From positions 248,001 to 312,000 of the forward strand of contig NZ_JAGPXE010000002.1 in assembly GCF_018070075.1 (NCBI RefSeq): a stretch of 64,000 nt of DNA, written 5' to 3'. Below, in pieces: positions 31,022 to 38,782 of the stretch. Each line of letters starts with the position of its first letter. The first letter of the stretch is position 1. The DNA is from Saccharopolyspora endophytica (lineage in GTDB: Bacteria > Actinomycetota > Actinomycetes > Mycobacteriales > Pseudonocardiaceae). Under the pieces are notes generated by a model that was not told the origin of the DNA, did not search any database, and saw nothing but the letters and a program-made list of their open reading frames with translations. The translations under genes were made by a program, and so were the position numbers.

Positions 31022-31924
31022 TCAGATCATGTGGACGCGCTTGTAGAGCGCGATCGCCGGACGGGTGAGCAGGCCGGCTTCGTCGAGGAACTCCATGAGT
31101 CCGGCGCAGCCGTTGCGCATCAGCGACTTGCGGTGCTCGTTGTTCGCGACCGCGTCCATCGCCCGCTTGCGGTTCATGCCGATGGAGTCGTAGACCTTCG
31201 GGCTGACGAGGCTGGAGACGATCACGTAGGCGACCACGGCGATCAGCGCCGCGCTGAAGTGGCGCTGCAGCTTGCTCTTGCCCTTGATGTGCTCCTTGAT
31301 CTCCTCCCGGGCGAACTTCATGTGCCGGGATTCCTCGACCACGTGGATCTTGGAGCTGGTCTGCACGACGTCGAGAACGCGGTCGTCGCGCATGAAGTCG
31401 CGCTGGACGACGTCGAGGACCTCTTCGGCGACCAGCGTGCCGCCGTAGGCGACCTCACCGGTGGCGAGGGTCTTGAAGCCGCGCGCCAGCTCGACGACCA
31501 GCTTGCTGGGCAGGTAGGCGGGCACTTCGAGCTTCTGGCAGATGCGGGCGAACATGATCGAGTGCCGGCACTCGTCGGCGATCTCCGTGAGCGCGAACTG
31601 GAACTCGGAGTTCGCCGGGTTCTTGACGTACTGGTCGCGCAGGATCATCTGCTGCAGGATCATCTCGAACCAGATGCCGGTGCTCATCATGGAGCAGACC
31701 TCGTGCCTGGTGAGCGTGATCCGCTGCTGCTCGGTGAGCTCGTCCCACAGCGGCGTGCCGTAGAGGGTGCTCCACTCCGGGCTCAGCCCGTACTGGTCCT
31801 CGGGCAGGGGGCCGTCCCAGTCGATCTCGGTCATCGGGTCGTAGGACAACGTCTGCGATGACTCCAACAGGCGGCTGGAGAAGTCCTGCTCGGCGCTCTG
31901 GCCGGCAACGCCGACGGCGGTCAT
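31022..31924 (-). CDS. AurF-like diiron oxygenase, copy 1
   Basis: The 300-residue product is a helical diiron protein of the AurF (p-aminobenzoate N-oxygenase) family. Likely iron ligands are in HEVCSMMSTGIWFEM, TEIADECRHSIMF, AEEVLDVVQRD and VVEESRHMKFAREE (E-x-n and ESRH patterns). AurF enzymes oxidise amines or arylamines. GGAGG precedes the ATG by 7 nt. It is followed after 10 nt by the FprB-type reductase. A close paralogue lies at 32719-33621, across a TetR gene. Shared upstream sequence (GTACTCGAAGTAAC and GTACCCCATA) points to common control. The natural substrate is unknown. Confidence 0.88.
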   Translation of the reverse strand: MTAVGVAGQSAEQDFSSRLLESSQTLSYDPMTEIDWDGPLPEDQYGLSPEWSTLYGTPLWDELTEQQRITLTRHEVCSMMSTGIWFEMILQQMILRDQYVKNPANSEFQFALTEIADECRHSIMFARICQKLEVPAYLPSKLVVELARGFKTLATGEVAYGGTLVAEEVLDVVQRDFMRDDRVLDVVQTSSKIHVVEESRHMKFAREEIKEHIKGKSKLQRHFSAALIAVVAYVIVSSLVSPKVYDSIGMNRKRAMDAVANNEHRKSLMRNGCAGLMEFLDEAGLLTRPAIALYKRVHMI

Positions 31925-31946
31925 GGGCGCACCTCCGCAGTTAGTC

Positions 31947-31960
31947 GTACTCGAAGTAAC
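31947..31960. promoter_or_regulatory. Putative TetR operator, copy 1
   Basis: GTACTCGAAGTAAC is nearly palindromic (GTACTC / GAGTAC core with one or two mismatches). It lies 22 bp before the diiron oxygenase start and 67 bp before the divergent TetR start. The same sequence with one change is found before copy 2 of the oxygenase. Confidence 0.55.
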
Positions 31961-32027
31961 AGGAACAAACTGTACCCCATAAATCCGCGGATGCGGAGAC
32001 CTTTTTCGCGGCCGGTAGACTTCGCGG

Positions 32028-32717
32028 GTGACCGCATCAACGACACGGCAGGTGGACGGCCGCAGCGCCCGGTGGGCGGGATACCGCGAGAAGCGCCGGA
32101 AAGAGCTGGTCGATGCGGCGCTGAGCGCGATCGCCAAGCACGGGCCCGAGGTCTCGGTCGAACTGATGGCCGAAGAGGCCGGCGTGGCCAGGCCGAGGCT
32201 GTACAAGTACTTCAACGACACCTCCGACCTCGGCGCCGCCATCGCCGAGCGCGTCGCCGAGATGGTCACCGCCGAGCTCGCACCGATGTTCAACCCGCGC
32301 GGCACGCCGAGGGAGATGATCCGCGCCGCGATCGGCGCGCACACCAACTGGCTCGCCGACCACGGCAACCTCTACCGCTACCTGAGCATGAACTCGGCGA
32401 CCGGCGAGTCCGGGCAGAACGTCGTCGCCGACGTCAAGACGGTCATCGCCCGCCAGGTGACGGGGCTGTTCCAGTACTTCCTGGACCAGTTCGGCATCCA
32501 GATCCCGGTCGTCCAGCCGCTGGCCTTCGGCATCGTCGGGCTCGTCGAGTCCAGCGCGGGCAGCTGGCTGCAGGAGCCGAACGGTCTCACCCTCGACGAG
32601 CTCACCGACTGGCTCTGCGACTGGACCTGGCAGCTGCTCGACCAGTCGCTGCAGGTCTACGGCCTCGAGCTGGATCCGGATCTGCCGCTGGCAGAAGCGG
32701 ATCCAGTCGACGACTGA
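32028..32717 (+). CDS. TetR-family regulator of the diiron oxygenase pair
   Basis: The 229-residue product has a TetR helix-turn-helix (about 20-65: REKRRKELVDAALSAIAKHGPEVSVELMAEEAGVARPRLYKYFND). The ligand domain contains NLYRYLSMNSATGESGQNVVADVK and LAFGIVGLVESSAGSWL. It lies between the two diiron oxygenase copies, divergent from copy 1 and convergent with copy 2. The near-palindrome found before both oxygenases is a plausible target. The GTG start at 32028 has no strong ribosome site, so it may be a leaderless transcript, as is common in actinomycetes. Confidence 0.88.
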   Translation: MTASTTRQVDGRSARWAGYREKRRKELVDAALSAIAKHGPEVSVELMAEEAGVARPRLYKYFNDTSDLGAAIAERVAEMVTAELAPMFNPRGTPREMIRAAIGAHTNWLADHGNLYRYLSMNSATGESGQNVVADVKTVIARQVTGLFQYFLDQFGIQIPVVQPLAFGIVGLVESSAGSWLQEPNGLTLDELTDWLCDWTWQLLDQSLQVYGLELDPDLPLAEADPVDD

Positions 32718-32718
32718 C

Positions 32719-33621
32719 TCAGATCATGTGGACGCGCTTGTACAGCGCGACCGCGGGCGGGGTGAGCAGGCCGGCCTCGTCGAGGAAGCCCATGAGCCCA
32801 GCGCACGCGTTGCGCAGCATGGACTTCCGGTGCTCGTTGGCCTGCGCCGCGGCCAGTCCGCGCCGCGGCCGGATGCCCACCGCTTTGTAGACCCTCGGGT
32901 TCACGAGGCTGGAGACGATGCCGTAGGAGATCAGGGCGATCAGCGCGGCGCTGGTGTGGCGCTGCAGCGTGCTCTTGCCCTTGATGTGCTCCTTGATCTC
33001 CTCGCGAGCGAACTTCATGTGCCTGGACTCCTCCAGGACGTGGATCTTGGAGCTCGTCCGCACCACGTCGAGCACGTTCTCCCCGCGCATCCAGTCGCGC
33101 TGCATGACGTCGAGGACCTCTTCGGCCACCAACGTCCCGCCGTAGGCGACCTCACCGCCCGCGGTGCTCTTGAACAGGCGCGCCAGCTCGACGATCAGCT
33201 TCGGCGGGAAGTAGGCGGGTACTTCGAGCTTCTGGCAGATGCGGGCGAACATGATGGAGTGCCGGCACTCGTCGGCGATCTCGGTGAGGGCGAACTGGAA
33301 CTCGGAGTTCGCCGGGTTCTTGACGTACTGGTCGCGCAGGATCATCTGCTGGAGGATCATCTCGAACCAGATGCCGGTGCTCATGATCGAGCACACTTCG
33401 TGCCTGGTGAGGGTGATCCGCTGCTCCTCGGTGAGCTCGTCCCACAGCGGCGTGCCGTAGAGGGTGCTCCACTCGGGGTTCAGCCCGTGCTGATCGGCTG
33501 GCAGGGGACTGTCCCAGTCGATCTCGGTCATCGGGTCGTAGGACAGCATCTGCGACGATTCGAGCAGGCGGCTGGAGAAGTCCTGCTCCACGCCCTGGCC
33601 GGCAACATCGACGGCGGTCAT
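32719..33621 (-). CDS. AurF-like diiron oxygenase, copy 2
   Basis: This 300-residue protein is a close paralogue of the product of 31022-31924. The residues run nearly unchanged from the start (TAVDVAGQGVEQDFSSRLL) to the end (ALYKRVHMI), with most differences near the middle and in the segment after SALIA. All diiron motifs are kept (TEIADECRHSIMF, EEVLDVMQRD, VLEESRHMKFAREE). GGAGG precedes the ATG at 33621. No reductase gene accompanies it; it may share the FprB-type partner. The duplication includes the upstream control region. Confidence 0.88.
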   Translation of the reverse strand: MTAVDVAGQGVEQDFSSRLLESSQMLSYDPMTEIDWDSPLPADQHGLNPEWSTLYGTPLWDELTEEQRITLTRHEVCSIMSTGIWFEMILQQMILRDQYVKNPANSEFQFALTEIADECRHSIMFARICQKLEVPAYFPPKLIVELARLFKSTAGGEVAYGGTLVAEEVLDVMQRDWMRGENVLDVVRTSSKIHVLEESRHMKFAREEIKEHIKGKSTLQRHTSAALIALISYGIVSSLVNPRVYKAVGIRPRRGLAAAQANEHRKSMLRNACAGLMGFLDEAGLLTPPAVALYKRVHMI

Positions 33622-33643
33622 GCCCACACCTCCGCACTACGGT

Positions 33644-33657
33644 GTACTCGGAGTAAC
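33644..33657. promoter_or_regulatory. Putative TetR operator, copy 2
   Basis: GTACTCGGAGTAAC differs by one base from the site before oxygenase copy 1 and is a slightly better palindrome. It lies 22 bp before the ATG at 33621, the same spacing as in copy 1, and is followed by the same GTACCCCATA block. Confidence 0.55.
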
Positions 33658-33720
33658 AGGAACACGAATGTACCCCATATTTGGGCGCGTTGTCCCCACC
33701 TGATCGCGTGCGGATTTCGG

Positions 33721-34131
33721 TCAGGAGTTCTCGCGGGTCTTGGCGGAGTTCTCGGCCTTGGCCGCCTTGCGGGCCTGCGCCCGCTCCTCCTCGCGACGCG
33801 CTTCGACGCGGGTGGTGCGCTCCTGCTGGAGCCACTCGGGGTCCTCGTCGCGGATCGCGTTGATCTGCTCGGTGGTCAGCGGGTCCGCGTAGCCGTTGCG
33901 GGTCAGCCCGCTGATCGAGATGCCCAGCTTCGCCGCGACGACGGGGCGCGGGTGCGGACCGTTGCGGCGCAGGTCGCGCAGCCACTCCGGCGGGTCGGCC
34001 TGCAGCGCGTTGAGCTCGTCGCGCGAGACGACGCCCTCCTGGAAGTCGGCGGGGGTGGCCTCCAGCAGGACACCCAGCTTCTTGGCCGCCGTGGCGGGCT
34101 TCATCGTCTGGACGGTTTTGCGCGACGTCAT
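33721..34131 (-). CDS. DUF5997-family protein
   Basis: The 136-residue product begins MTSRKTVQTMKPATAAKKLGVLLEATPADFQEGVVSRDELNALQADPPEWL and ends in a charged, Glu/Lys/Arg-rich tail. It matches an uncharacterised actinobacterial family (DUF5997). The middle KLGISISGLTRNGY with its helical surroundings could be a small DNA-binding fold, but no function is known. It is divergent from a LysR-effector-domain protein with only a 42-bp spacer, a pairing that suggests joint control. Confidence 0.8.
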   Translation of the reverse strand: MTSRKTVQTMKPATAAKKLGVLLEATPADFQEGVVSRDELNALQADPPEWLRDLRRNGPHPRPVVAAKLGISISGLTRNGYADPLTTEQINAIRDEDPEWLQQERTTRVEARREEERAQARKAAKAENSAKTRENS

Positions 34132-34173
34132 CCGACCAGCGTAACCGGCGACTCCGGCCGGTAGTCTGGGCAG

Positions 34174-34902
34174 GTGACAGAGTCGGCCCCGTCCTTCGAC
34201 CTCGCCTACGTCCCCGGCATCACGCCCGACAAGTGGGCGCGCAAGTGGCAGGAGCGCGAACCCCTCGTTCCCCTCAACCTCGTCCAGACCGCGGCCGCCG
34301 AGGCGCCCGGCCTGGTCCGCGGCGGTGAAGCCGACGCGGCGCTGCTGAGGCTGCCCATCGACCGCACCGGGCTGCACGCCATCCCGCTCTACACCGAGCA
34401 GACCGTGGTCGTGGTGCCCAAGGACCACGTGGTCGCCGCCGCCGACGAGGTCACCCCCGAGGACCTCGCCGAGGACGTGCTGCTGCACCCGCTCGACGAC
34501 ACCCTCGACTGGGAGCGCCCGCCCGGACTTCCCGCGGTCGAGCGCCCCGCCACCACGGCCGACGCGATCGTGCTGGTCGCCGCCGGGGTCGGGTTGCTGG
34601 TCGTGCCGCAGTCGTTGGCGCGGCTGCACCACCGCAAGGACCTCACCTACCGGCCGATCACCGACGCTCCCGAATCCACCGTCGCGCTGAGCTGGATCGA
34701 GGACGAGACCACAGACCTGATGGAGCAGTTCATCGGGATCGTCCGCGGTCGCACGGTCAACAGCACCCGGGGCAAGCAGCAGGCCGAACCCGCCCGCAAG
34801 ACCAAGAAGGCCCCCGCCAAGCCCGCCGCCACCCAGGCGCGCAAGCCGGCGTCGCGCCGCGGTCCGGCTCCGGGCAAGGGGCGCAAACCGCGTCGCCGCT
34901 GA
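34174..34902 (+). CDS. Stand-alone LysR effector-binding domain with basic tail
   Basis: The 242-residue product has a LysR-type substrate-binding domain (about 8-190: FDLAYVPGITPDKWARKWQER, GLVRGGEADAALLRLPID, YTEQTVVVVPKDHVVAAADE, AAGVGLLVVPQSLA). It has no N-terminal helix-turn-helix. Instead it ends in about 45 residues of Lys/Arg/Ala/Pro-rich, histone-like sequence (KTKKAPAKPAATQARKPASRR). The GTG at 34174 starts MTESAPSFDL. The domain could sense a small molecule while the basic tail contacts DNA. It is divergent from the DUF5997 gene 42 bp away. Function unknown. Confidence 0.82.
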   Translation: MTESAPSFDLAYVPGITPDKWARKWQEREPLVPLNLVQTAAAEAPGLVRGGEADAALLRLPIDRTGLHAIPLYTEQTVVVVPKDHVVAAADEVTPEDLAEDVLLHPLDDTLDWERPPGLPAVERPATTADAIVLVAAGVGLLVVPQSLARLHHRKDLTYRPITDAPESTVALSWIEDETTDLMEQFIGIVRGRTVNSTRGKQQAEPARKTKKAPAKPAATQARKPASRRGPAPGKGRKPRRR

Positions 34903-34989
34903 CCCACGGGTGGGTGAGTCGCGTGGAATGCGGGTCGGGATTCTGATGTTGTCGTGGTCACGACCCGGTTCTGCGATGGAGGTACGAAG

Positions 34990-35430
34990 ATGCCGTTGAC
35001 TGGCGAGTACGAACCGAGCCCGACCGAGTTCGTGCGAGATCAGGTCGAGAAGTACGAGAGCTCCGGCGGTACCGAAGGCACCACGATGCACGGGTTTCCG
35101 GTCGTCGTGCTGACCACCAAGGGCGCCAAGTCCGGCAAGATCCGCAAGACGCCGGTGATGCGCGTCGAGCACGACGGGCGCTACGCCGTCGTCGCCTCGC
35201 TGGGCGGGGCTCCGCAGAACCCCGTCTGGTACCACAACATGCGGGCCAACCCGAGGGTGGAGCTGCAGGACGGGCCGCAGCGCGGCGACTACGAAGCGCG
35301 CGAGCTCAGCGGCGAGGAGCGCGAGCTGTGGTGGGACCGCGCGGTCGCGGCGTTCCCGAACTACGCCGAGTACCAGACGAAGACCGAGCGGACGATCCCC
35401 GTGGTCCTGCTGGAGCCCGTCGCGTCCTGA
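34990..35430 (+). CDS. Deazaflavin (F420)-dependent nitroreductase-family protein
   Basis: The 146-residue product belongs to the DUF385/Ddn family, with [54 protein letters not shown] covering the split-barrel core. The family uses F420H2 to reduce quinones or nitro compounds in mycobacteria and relatives. GGAGG lies ahead of the ATG at 34990. It is a single gene closed by a strong terminator. The substrate is unknown. Confidence 0.88.
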   Translation: MPLTGEYEPSPTEFVRDQVEKYESSGGTEGTTMHGFPVVVLTTKGAKSGKIRKTPVMRVEHDGRYAVVASLGGAPQNPVWYHNMRANPRVELQDGPQRGDYEARELSGEERELWWDRAVAAFPNYAEYQTKTERTIPVVLLEPVAS

Positions 35431-35445
35431 GGGGACTCCCCGTGA

Positions 35446-35490
35446 GACGGGAGAACGGCTCCCGGGAATCCCGGAAGCCGTTCTCCCGTC
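35446..35490. terminator. Bidirectional terminator between the deazaflavin oxidoreductase and permease genes
   Basis: Perfect 15-bp arms GACGGGAGAACGGCT and AGCCGTTCTCCCGTC with a 15-nt loop, located between two convergent stops. Confidence 0.85.
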
Positions 35491-35496
35491 AGCAGG

Positions 35497-36933
35497 TCAC
35501 GAACCGATGGTGGCCATCGGCTCGCCGTTCGCGCGCTTGTTGCGGCCGCGCGAGATCAGCCACCAGCCGAGCGCGATCACCGCGACGATGGCGGGGATCG
35601 AGAAGAACGCGATCCGCTCCGCGCCGTCGGAGAAGCCCATCAGGGCGATCACCAGGGCGAGGAACGCCAGCGTGGCCCAGCTCGTGTAGGGCGCACCGGG
35701 CATCCGGTAGCTCGGCCGCTCGATCTCACCGCGCATGGCCCGGGTCCGCAGCCGCATCTGGCAGATCACCAGCGTGGCCCAGGTCGCGACCACGCCGAGC
35801 GAGGCGATCGCCGTGGCGATCTCGAACGCCTGCTCCGGCACGATGCCGTTGAGGATGACGCCGAGCACGAAAGCAGCTGCGGTGAACAGGATTCCGCCGT
35901 AGGGAACGCGGCGCTTGTTCATCTTCGCGGCGAACTTCGGCGCCTCGCCGTCGTTGGCCAGCGCCCGCAGGATGCGTCCGGTCGAGTACAGACCGGAGTT
36001 GCACGACGACAGCGCGGCGGTGAGCACCACGGCGTTCATCACGTCGCCGACTCCTGGGATCCCCAGGCGGGAGAACACGGTGACGAACGGGCTCTCGTCG
36101 GCGCTGAAGACCGTCCACGGCAGCAGCATCGCCAGCAGCAGCACCGAACCGACGTAGAAGATGGCGATCCGCCACACCACGCCGTTGATGGCCTTCGGCA
36201 GCACCTTGTGCGGGTCCTTGGCCTCACCCGCGGTGATGCCGACCATCTCGATCGCCGAGTAGGCGAAGACCACCGACTGCAACGCCATCAGCGTGATGCC
36301 GAAGCCGCTGGGGAAGAAGCCGCCGTGCGAGGTGAGGTTGGCCGGTCCCGCCGGGGCACCGCCGATGTCGGTGGCGGTGAACACCAGACCCAGGCCCACG
36401 ACGAGGAACACCAGGATCGCCAGCACCTTGACCAGCGAGAACCAGAACTCCAGCTCGCCGAACAGCTTCACCGACACCAGGTTGACCGCCAGCAGCACGC
36501 CCAGCGCGATCAGCGCCGTGATCCACTGCGGCAGGTCCGGCAGCCAGCGGTGCACGTAGATCGCGACCGCGGTGATCTCGGCGATGCCGGTCATCGCCCA
36601 GTTCAGCCAGTACATCCAGCCGGAGGCGAAACCCGCCCAGGGGCCGATGAACTCGCGGGCGTACTCCACGAAGCTGCCCGCGACCGGGCGGTACAGCACC
36701 AGTTCACCGAGGGCGCGCATGACGAAGAACGCCGCCAGACCGCACAGCGCGTAGGCGACCACCAGCGAGGGGCCGACCGTGGCGAGCTTGCCTCCTGCAC
36801 CGAGGAAGAGCCCGACGCCGATCGCTCCGCCGATGGCGATCATCTGCACCTGGCGATTGCCGAGCGACTTCGAATAGCCGTCGGCGTCGGTCGTGGGCGC
36901 AGCATCCTGCCCCGACCGCAACGATGAATCCAC
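35497..36933 (-). CDS. APC-family amino-acid permease (asparagine/aromatic type)
   Basis: The 478-residue product has 12 membrane segments and the amino-acid permease signature: QVQMIAIGGAIGVGLFLGAGG in helix 1, GELVLYRPVAGSFVEYAREFIGPWAGFASGWMYWLNW, VGITAGEAKDPHKVLPKAINGVVWRI, and SSCNSGLYSTGRILRALANDGEAPKFAAKMNKRRVPY. It most resembles proton-coupled permeases such as AnsP (L-asparagine). The GTG at 36933 begins VDSSLRSGQD; earlier in-frame starts (to 36963) have weaker context. It is transcribed away from a long gene-free region. Substrate assignment within the family is tentative. Confidence 0.9.
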   Translation of the reverse strand: MDSSLRSGQDAAPTTDADGYSKSLGNRQVQMIAIGGAIGVGLFLGAGGKLATVGPSLVVAYALCGLAAFFVMRALGELVLYRPVAGSFVEYAREFIGPWAGFASGWMYWLNWAMTGIAEITAVAIYVHRWLPDLPQWITALIALGVLLAVNLVSVKLFGELEFWFSLVKVLAILVFLVVGLGLVFTATDIGGAPAGPANLTSHGGFFPSGFGITLMALQSVVFAYSAIEMVGITAGEAKDPHKVLPKAINGVVWRIAIFYVGSVLLLAMLLPWTVFSADESPFVTVFSRLGIPGVGDVMNAVVLTAALSSCNSGLYSTGRILRALANDGEAPKFAAKMNKRRVPYGGILFTAAAFVLGVILNGIVPEQAFEIATAIASLGVVATWATLVICQMRLRTRAMRGEIERPSYRMPGAPYTSWATLAFLALVIALMGFSDGAERIAFFSIPAIVAVIALGWWLISRGRNKRANGEPMATIGS

Positions 36934-37344
36934 GAAAACCAAGTCCCTTCGTGACCAGGACACGCCGGAGAAAAGCGACGTCCAGGCGTTTTTCGTGCCG
37001 GTGCTAGGTCATCCGGCGGGGCGATACTAGTCACCGGAATTTCGCGTCCGCGTTGCGCGCGAGTCAGTTCCGCGTGGTTCTCAGGGGTCTTTCCCAGAAC
37101 CCCTCTGCTGTGGTCCAGGTCTCGTCGTCCCTGGTGGACGGTCGTTCCGGTGATCCGGTGCGGGGTCGGCTACGCCGTCCAGGCGCGCGCGACGTCGGCG
37201 TTCGTCGTCATCGCGTGCTCATCAAATGGGAAATTCCCGAGAGCTCTCCTTGATCCGGAAAAGGAAGAACGGGACGAAACCGCGCTACGTCGGGCAATTC
37301 GAGGGATTCCGTCCGCTTTCCCTTCGAGGCCGGTTGATCTCGCA

Positions 37345-37385
37345 CGTGGCCGCGCTGCGTGGTCAGCGCGCTCGCCGCGGCCACG
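37345..37385. other. Large stem-loop in the gene-free region
   Basis: Perfect 10-bp arms CGTGGCCGCG and CGCGGCCACG enclose an inner 6-bp dyad (GCGCTG / CAGCGC). No gene ends nearby, so it is not an obvious terminator. Confidence 0.45.
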
Positions 37386-37493
37386 CCCGGTAGCGAGCAG
37401 GGCCGGTCGGCGTTACCGCTGCGGCCTCCTCGTGCCGTTGACGATGCGTGCTCGCACGCCCTCGAAAGCGACTCGCGAGCGGGGCTGGAACTG

Positions 37494-37513
37494 TGACCCT
37501 GCTTACAGGGTCA
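37494..37513. promoter_or_regulatory. Palindrome resembling an operator
   Basis: TGACCCTG-CTTA-CAGGGTCA has perfect 8-bp arms around 4 nt and sits 310 bp before the C39 peptidase gene. It looks like a binding site for a dimeric regulator (GntR or nuclear-receptor-like half-site spacing), but no regulator is adjacent. Confidence 0.4.
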
Positions 37514-37822
37514 ACAATTCGTGCCCGGCTGACTACTGAATGGCTCCGGCTGTCCGCCACGCTCCGTCAATTGCCCGCTCGCGTTTCGCATCGCAATTAT
37601 TGCGGCGTGTGCGCGACCGTTTACCGACAGTTTTCGAAATGGGGAGTCGATCGCTTCTTGGTGATCGGGATTCGTGCCTGTGACCAGGGGGGACGATCAC
37701 GTGACGCGCAGTGAGATGGTGGTGCGGGCCTCAATAGATTGCTCCATTCGGCCCATTAAAGGATCGTCGCTTGGCGTAAGGATATGAAGTTGTAATGATC
37801 CCGCCTTGAAACGGAGACCTAG

Positions 37823-38644
37823 ATGCCCCGGCTCGCAGTTGCGGTTGTCCCGTTCGGATTGGCCGCAGCCCTGGGCCTCGGTGCATTGGCAAGCGCCGAA
37901 ACATCGACCCCGCACAGCGTGGACGCTGCCACGCAGCCGGTCGGTGTGCAGAGCCCCGCCCCCGCCCCGGCCCTGTCCCCCGCACTCCCCGAAGCCCCCG
38001 CTCCCGTTGCTCTGGCCCCCGCCGCTGTCCCCGCAGCGCCGGCCGCCCCGAAGGCCGACAAGAAGGCAGAGCAGAAGGCCGAGAAGGCCGAGAAGAAGTC
38101 TGCGGACGTCAAGCCGCAGGCGGTCACCAAGGAACTCCCCGTCAACTACGCGGCCCAGCTGACCGGCTACTGGTGCGGCCCCGCCGCGACCCGCATCGCC
38201 ATGTCGTCCAAGACCGGTGACCTGCCCTCTCAGGCCGAGCTGGCCAAGGAGCTCCGCACCACCGAGAACGGAACCGACCACGTCGGCCAGGTCGCGGACG
38301 GCCTGAACAAGCTGCTGGCCAACACCGGCACGCACTACGTCGCCAAGGACCTCAGCAGCCGCAAGGTGTCGCCGGAGATGACCAACGAGCTGTGGAGCGA
38401 CACGGTTCGCAACATCGACAGCGGCAAGGCCATGGTCGCCAACATCGTCGCCGAGCCCGGCAACCAGCCGCCCGGGTACCCGTCGAGCCAGACGATCTAC
38501 CACTACGTGTCGGTCGTCGGCTACGACGCCGAGAAGAAGAACGTGAAGATCGCCGACCCGGCGAACTTCAGCGGCAACAAGGAGTACTGGCTGAGCCTCG
38601 ACCAGCTGACCTCCCTGGTCCAGCCCCGCGGCTACGTCGCCTGA
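37823..38644 (+). CDS. Secreted C39-family (papain-like) peptidase-fold protein
   Basis: The 273-residue product has a signal peptide (MPRLAVAVVPFGLAAALGLGALASA), a Pro/Ala-rich linker and a Lys/Glu/Ala stretch (to about 100), then a C39-like domain. Its catalytic Cys is in QLTGYWCGPAATRIAM (about Cys118) and a His in TIYHYVSVVGYD (about 230), followed by ADPANFSGNKEYW with a likely Asp. It could cleave peptides outside the cell or be a non-enzymatic relative. CGGAGA precedes the ATG. A strong hairpin follows the stop. Confidence 0.88.
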   Translation: MPRLAVAVVPFGLAAALGLGALASAETSTPHSVDAATQPVGVQSPAPAPALSPALPEAPAPVALAPAAVPAAPAAPKADKKAEQKAEKAEKKSADVKPQAVTKELPVNYAAQLTGYWCGPAATRIAMSSKTGDLPSQAELAKELRTTENGTDHVGQVADGLNKLLANTGTHYVAKDLSSRKVSPEMTNELWSDTVRNIDSGKAMVANIVAEPGNQPPGYPSSQTIYHYVSVVGYDAEKKNVKIADPANFSGNKEYWLSLDQLTSLVQPRGYVA

Positions 38645-38664
38645 TCACCTCCGGGTGAGATGAC

Positions 38665-38703
38665 ACTGCGGCGGTCCCCTGTGGAAGGGGGGGCCGCCGC
38701 AGT
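38665..38703 (+). terminator. Terminator after the C39 gene
   Basis: Arms ACTGCGGCGG and CCGCCGCAGT are perfect, with an inner CCCC/GGGG continuation. It lies between the C39 gene and the next secreted-protein gene. Confidence 0.7.
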
Positions 38704-38782
38704 TGTCGTCGAGCGGTCCGGACAACCTCCTTCCGGTTCGGTGCGTCTGAGTGATGACGTGACCGACTGGAGGGGGACGATC

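Larger units (their letters stand above)
36934..37822. other. 889-bp region without a recognisable gene
   Basis: No ORF here has convincing codon usage or homology. The stretch has a mixed base composition, with AT-richer parts around 37220-37330 and 37540-37800. It holds a 10-bp-arm stem-loop (37345-37385) and a perfect 8-bp-arm palindrome (37494-37513), and ends with the ribosome site of the C39 peptidase gene. It could hold a non-coding RNA or a long leader, or be a remnant of lost genes. Confidence 0.5.

Noticed and set aside
37448..37714. An 88-codon ORF in the gene-free region
   Set aside because: No ribosome site, no family match and it crosses the 37494-37513 palindrome; codon use is unlike the neighbours.
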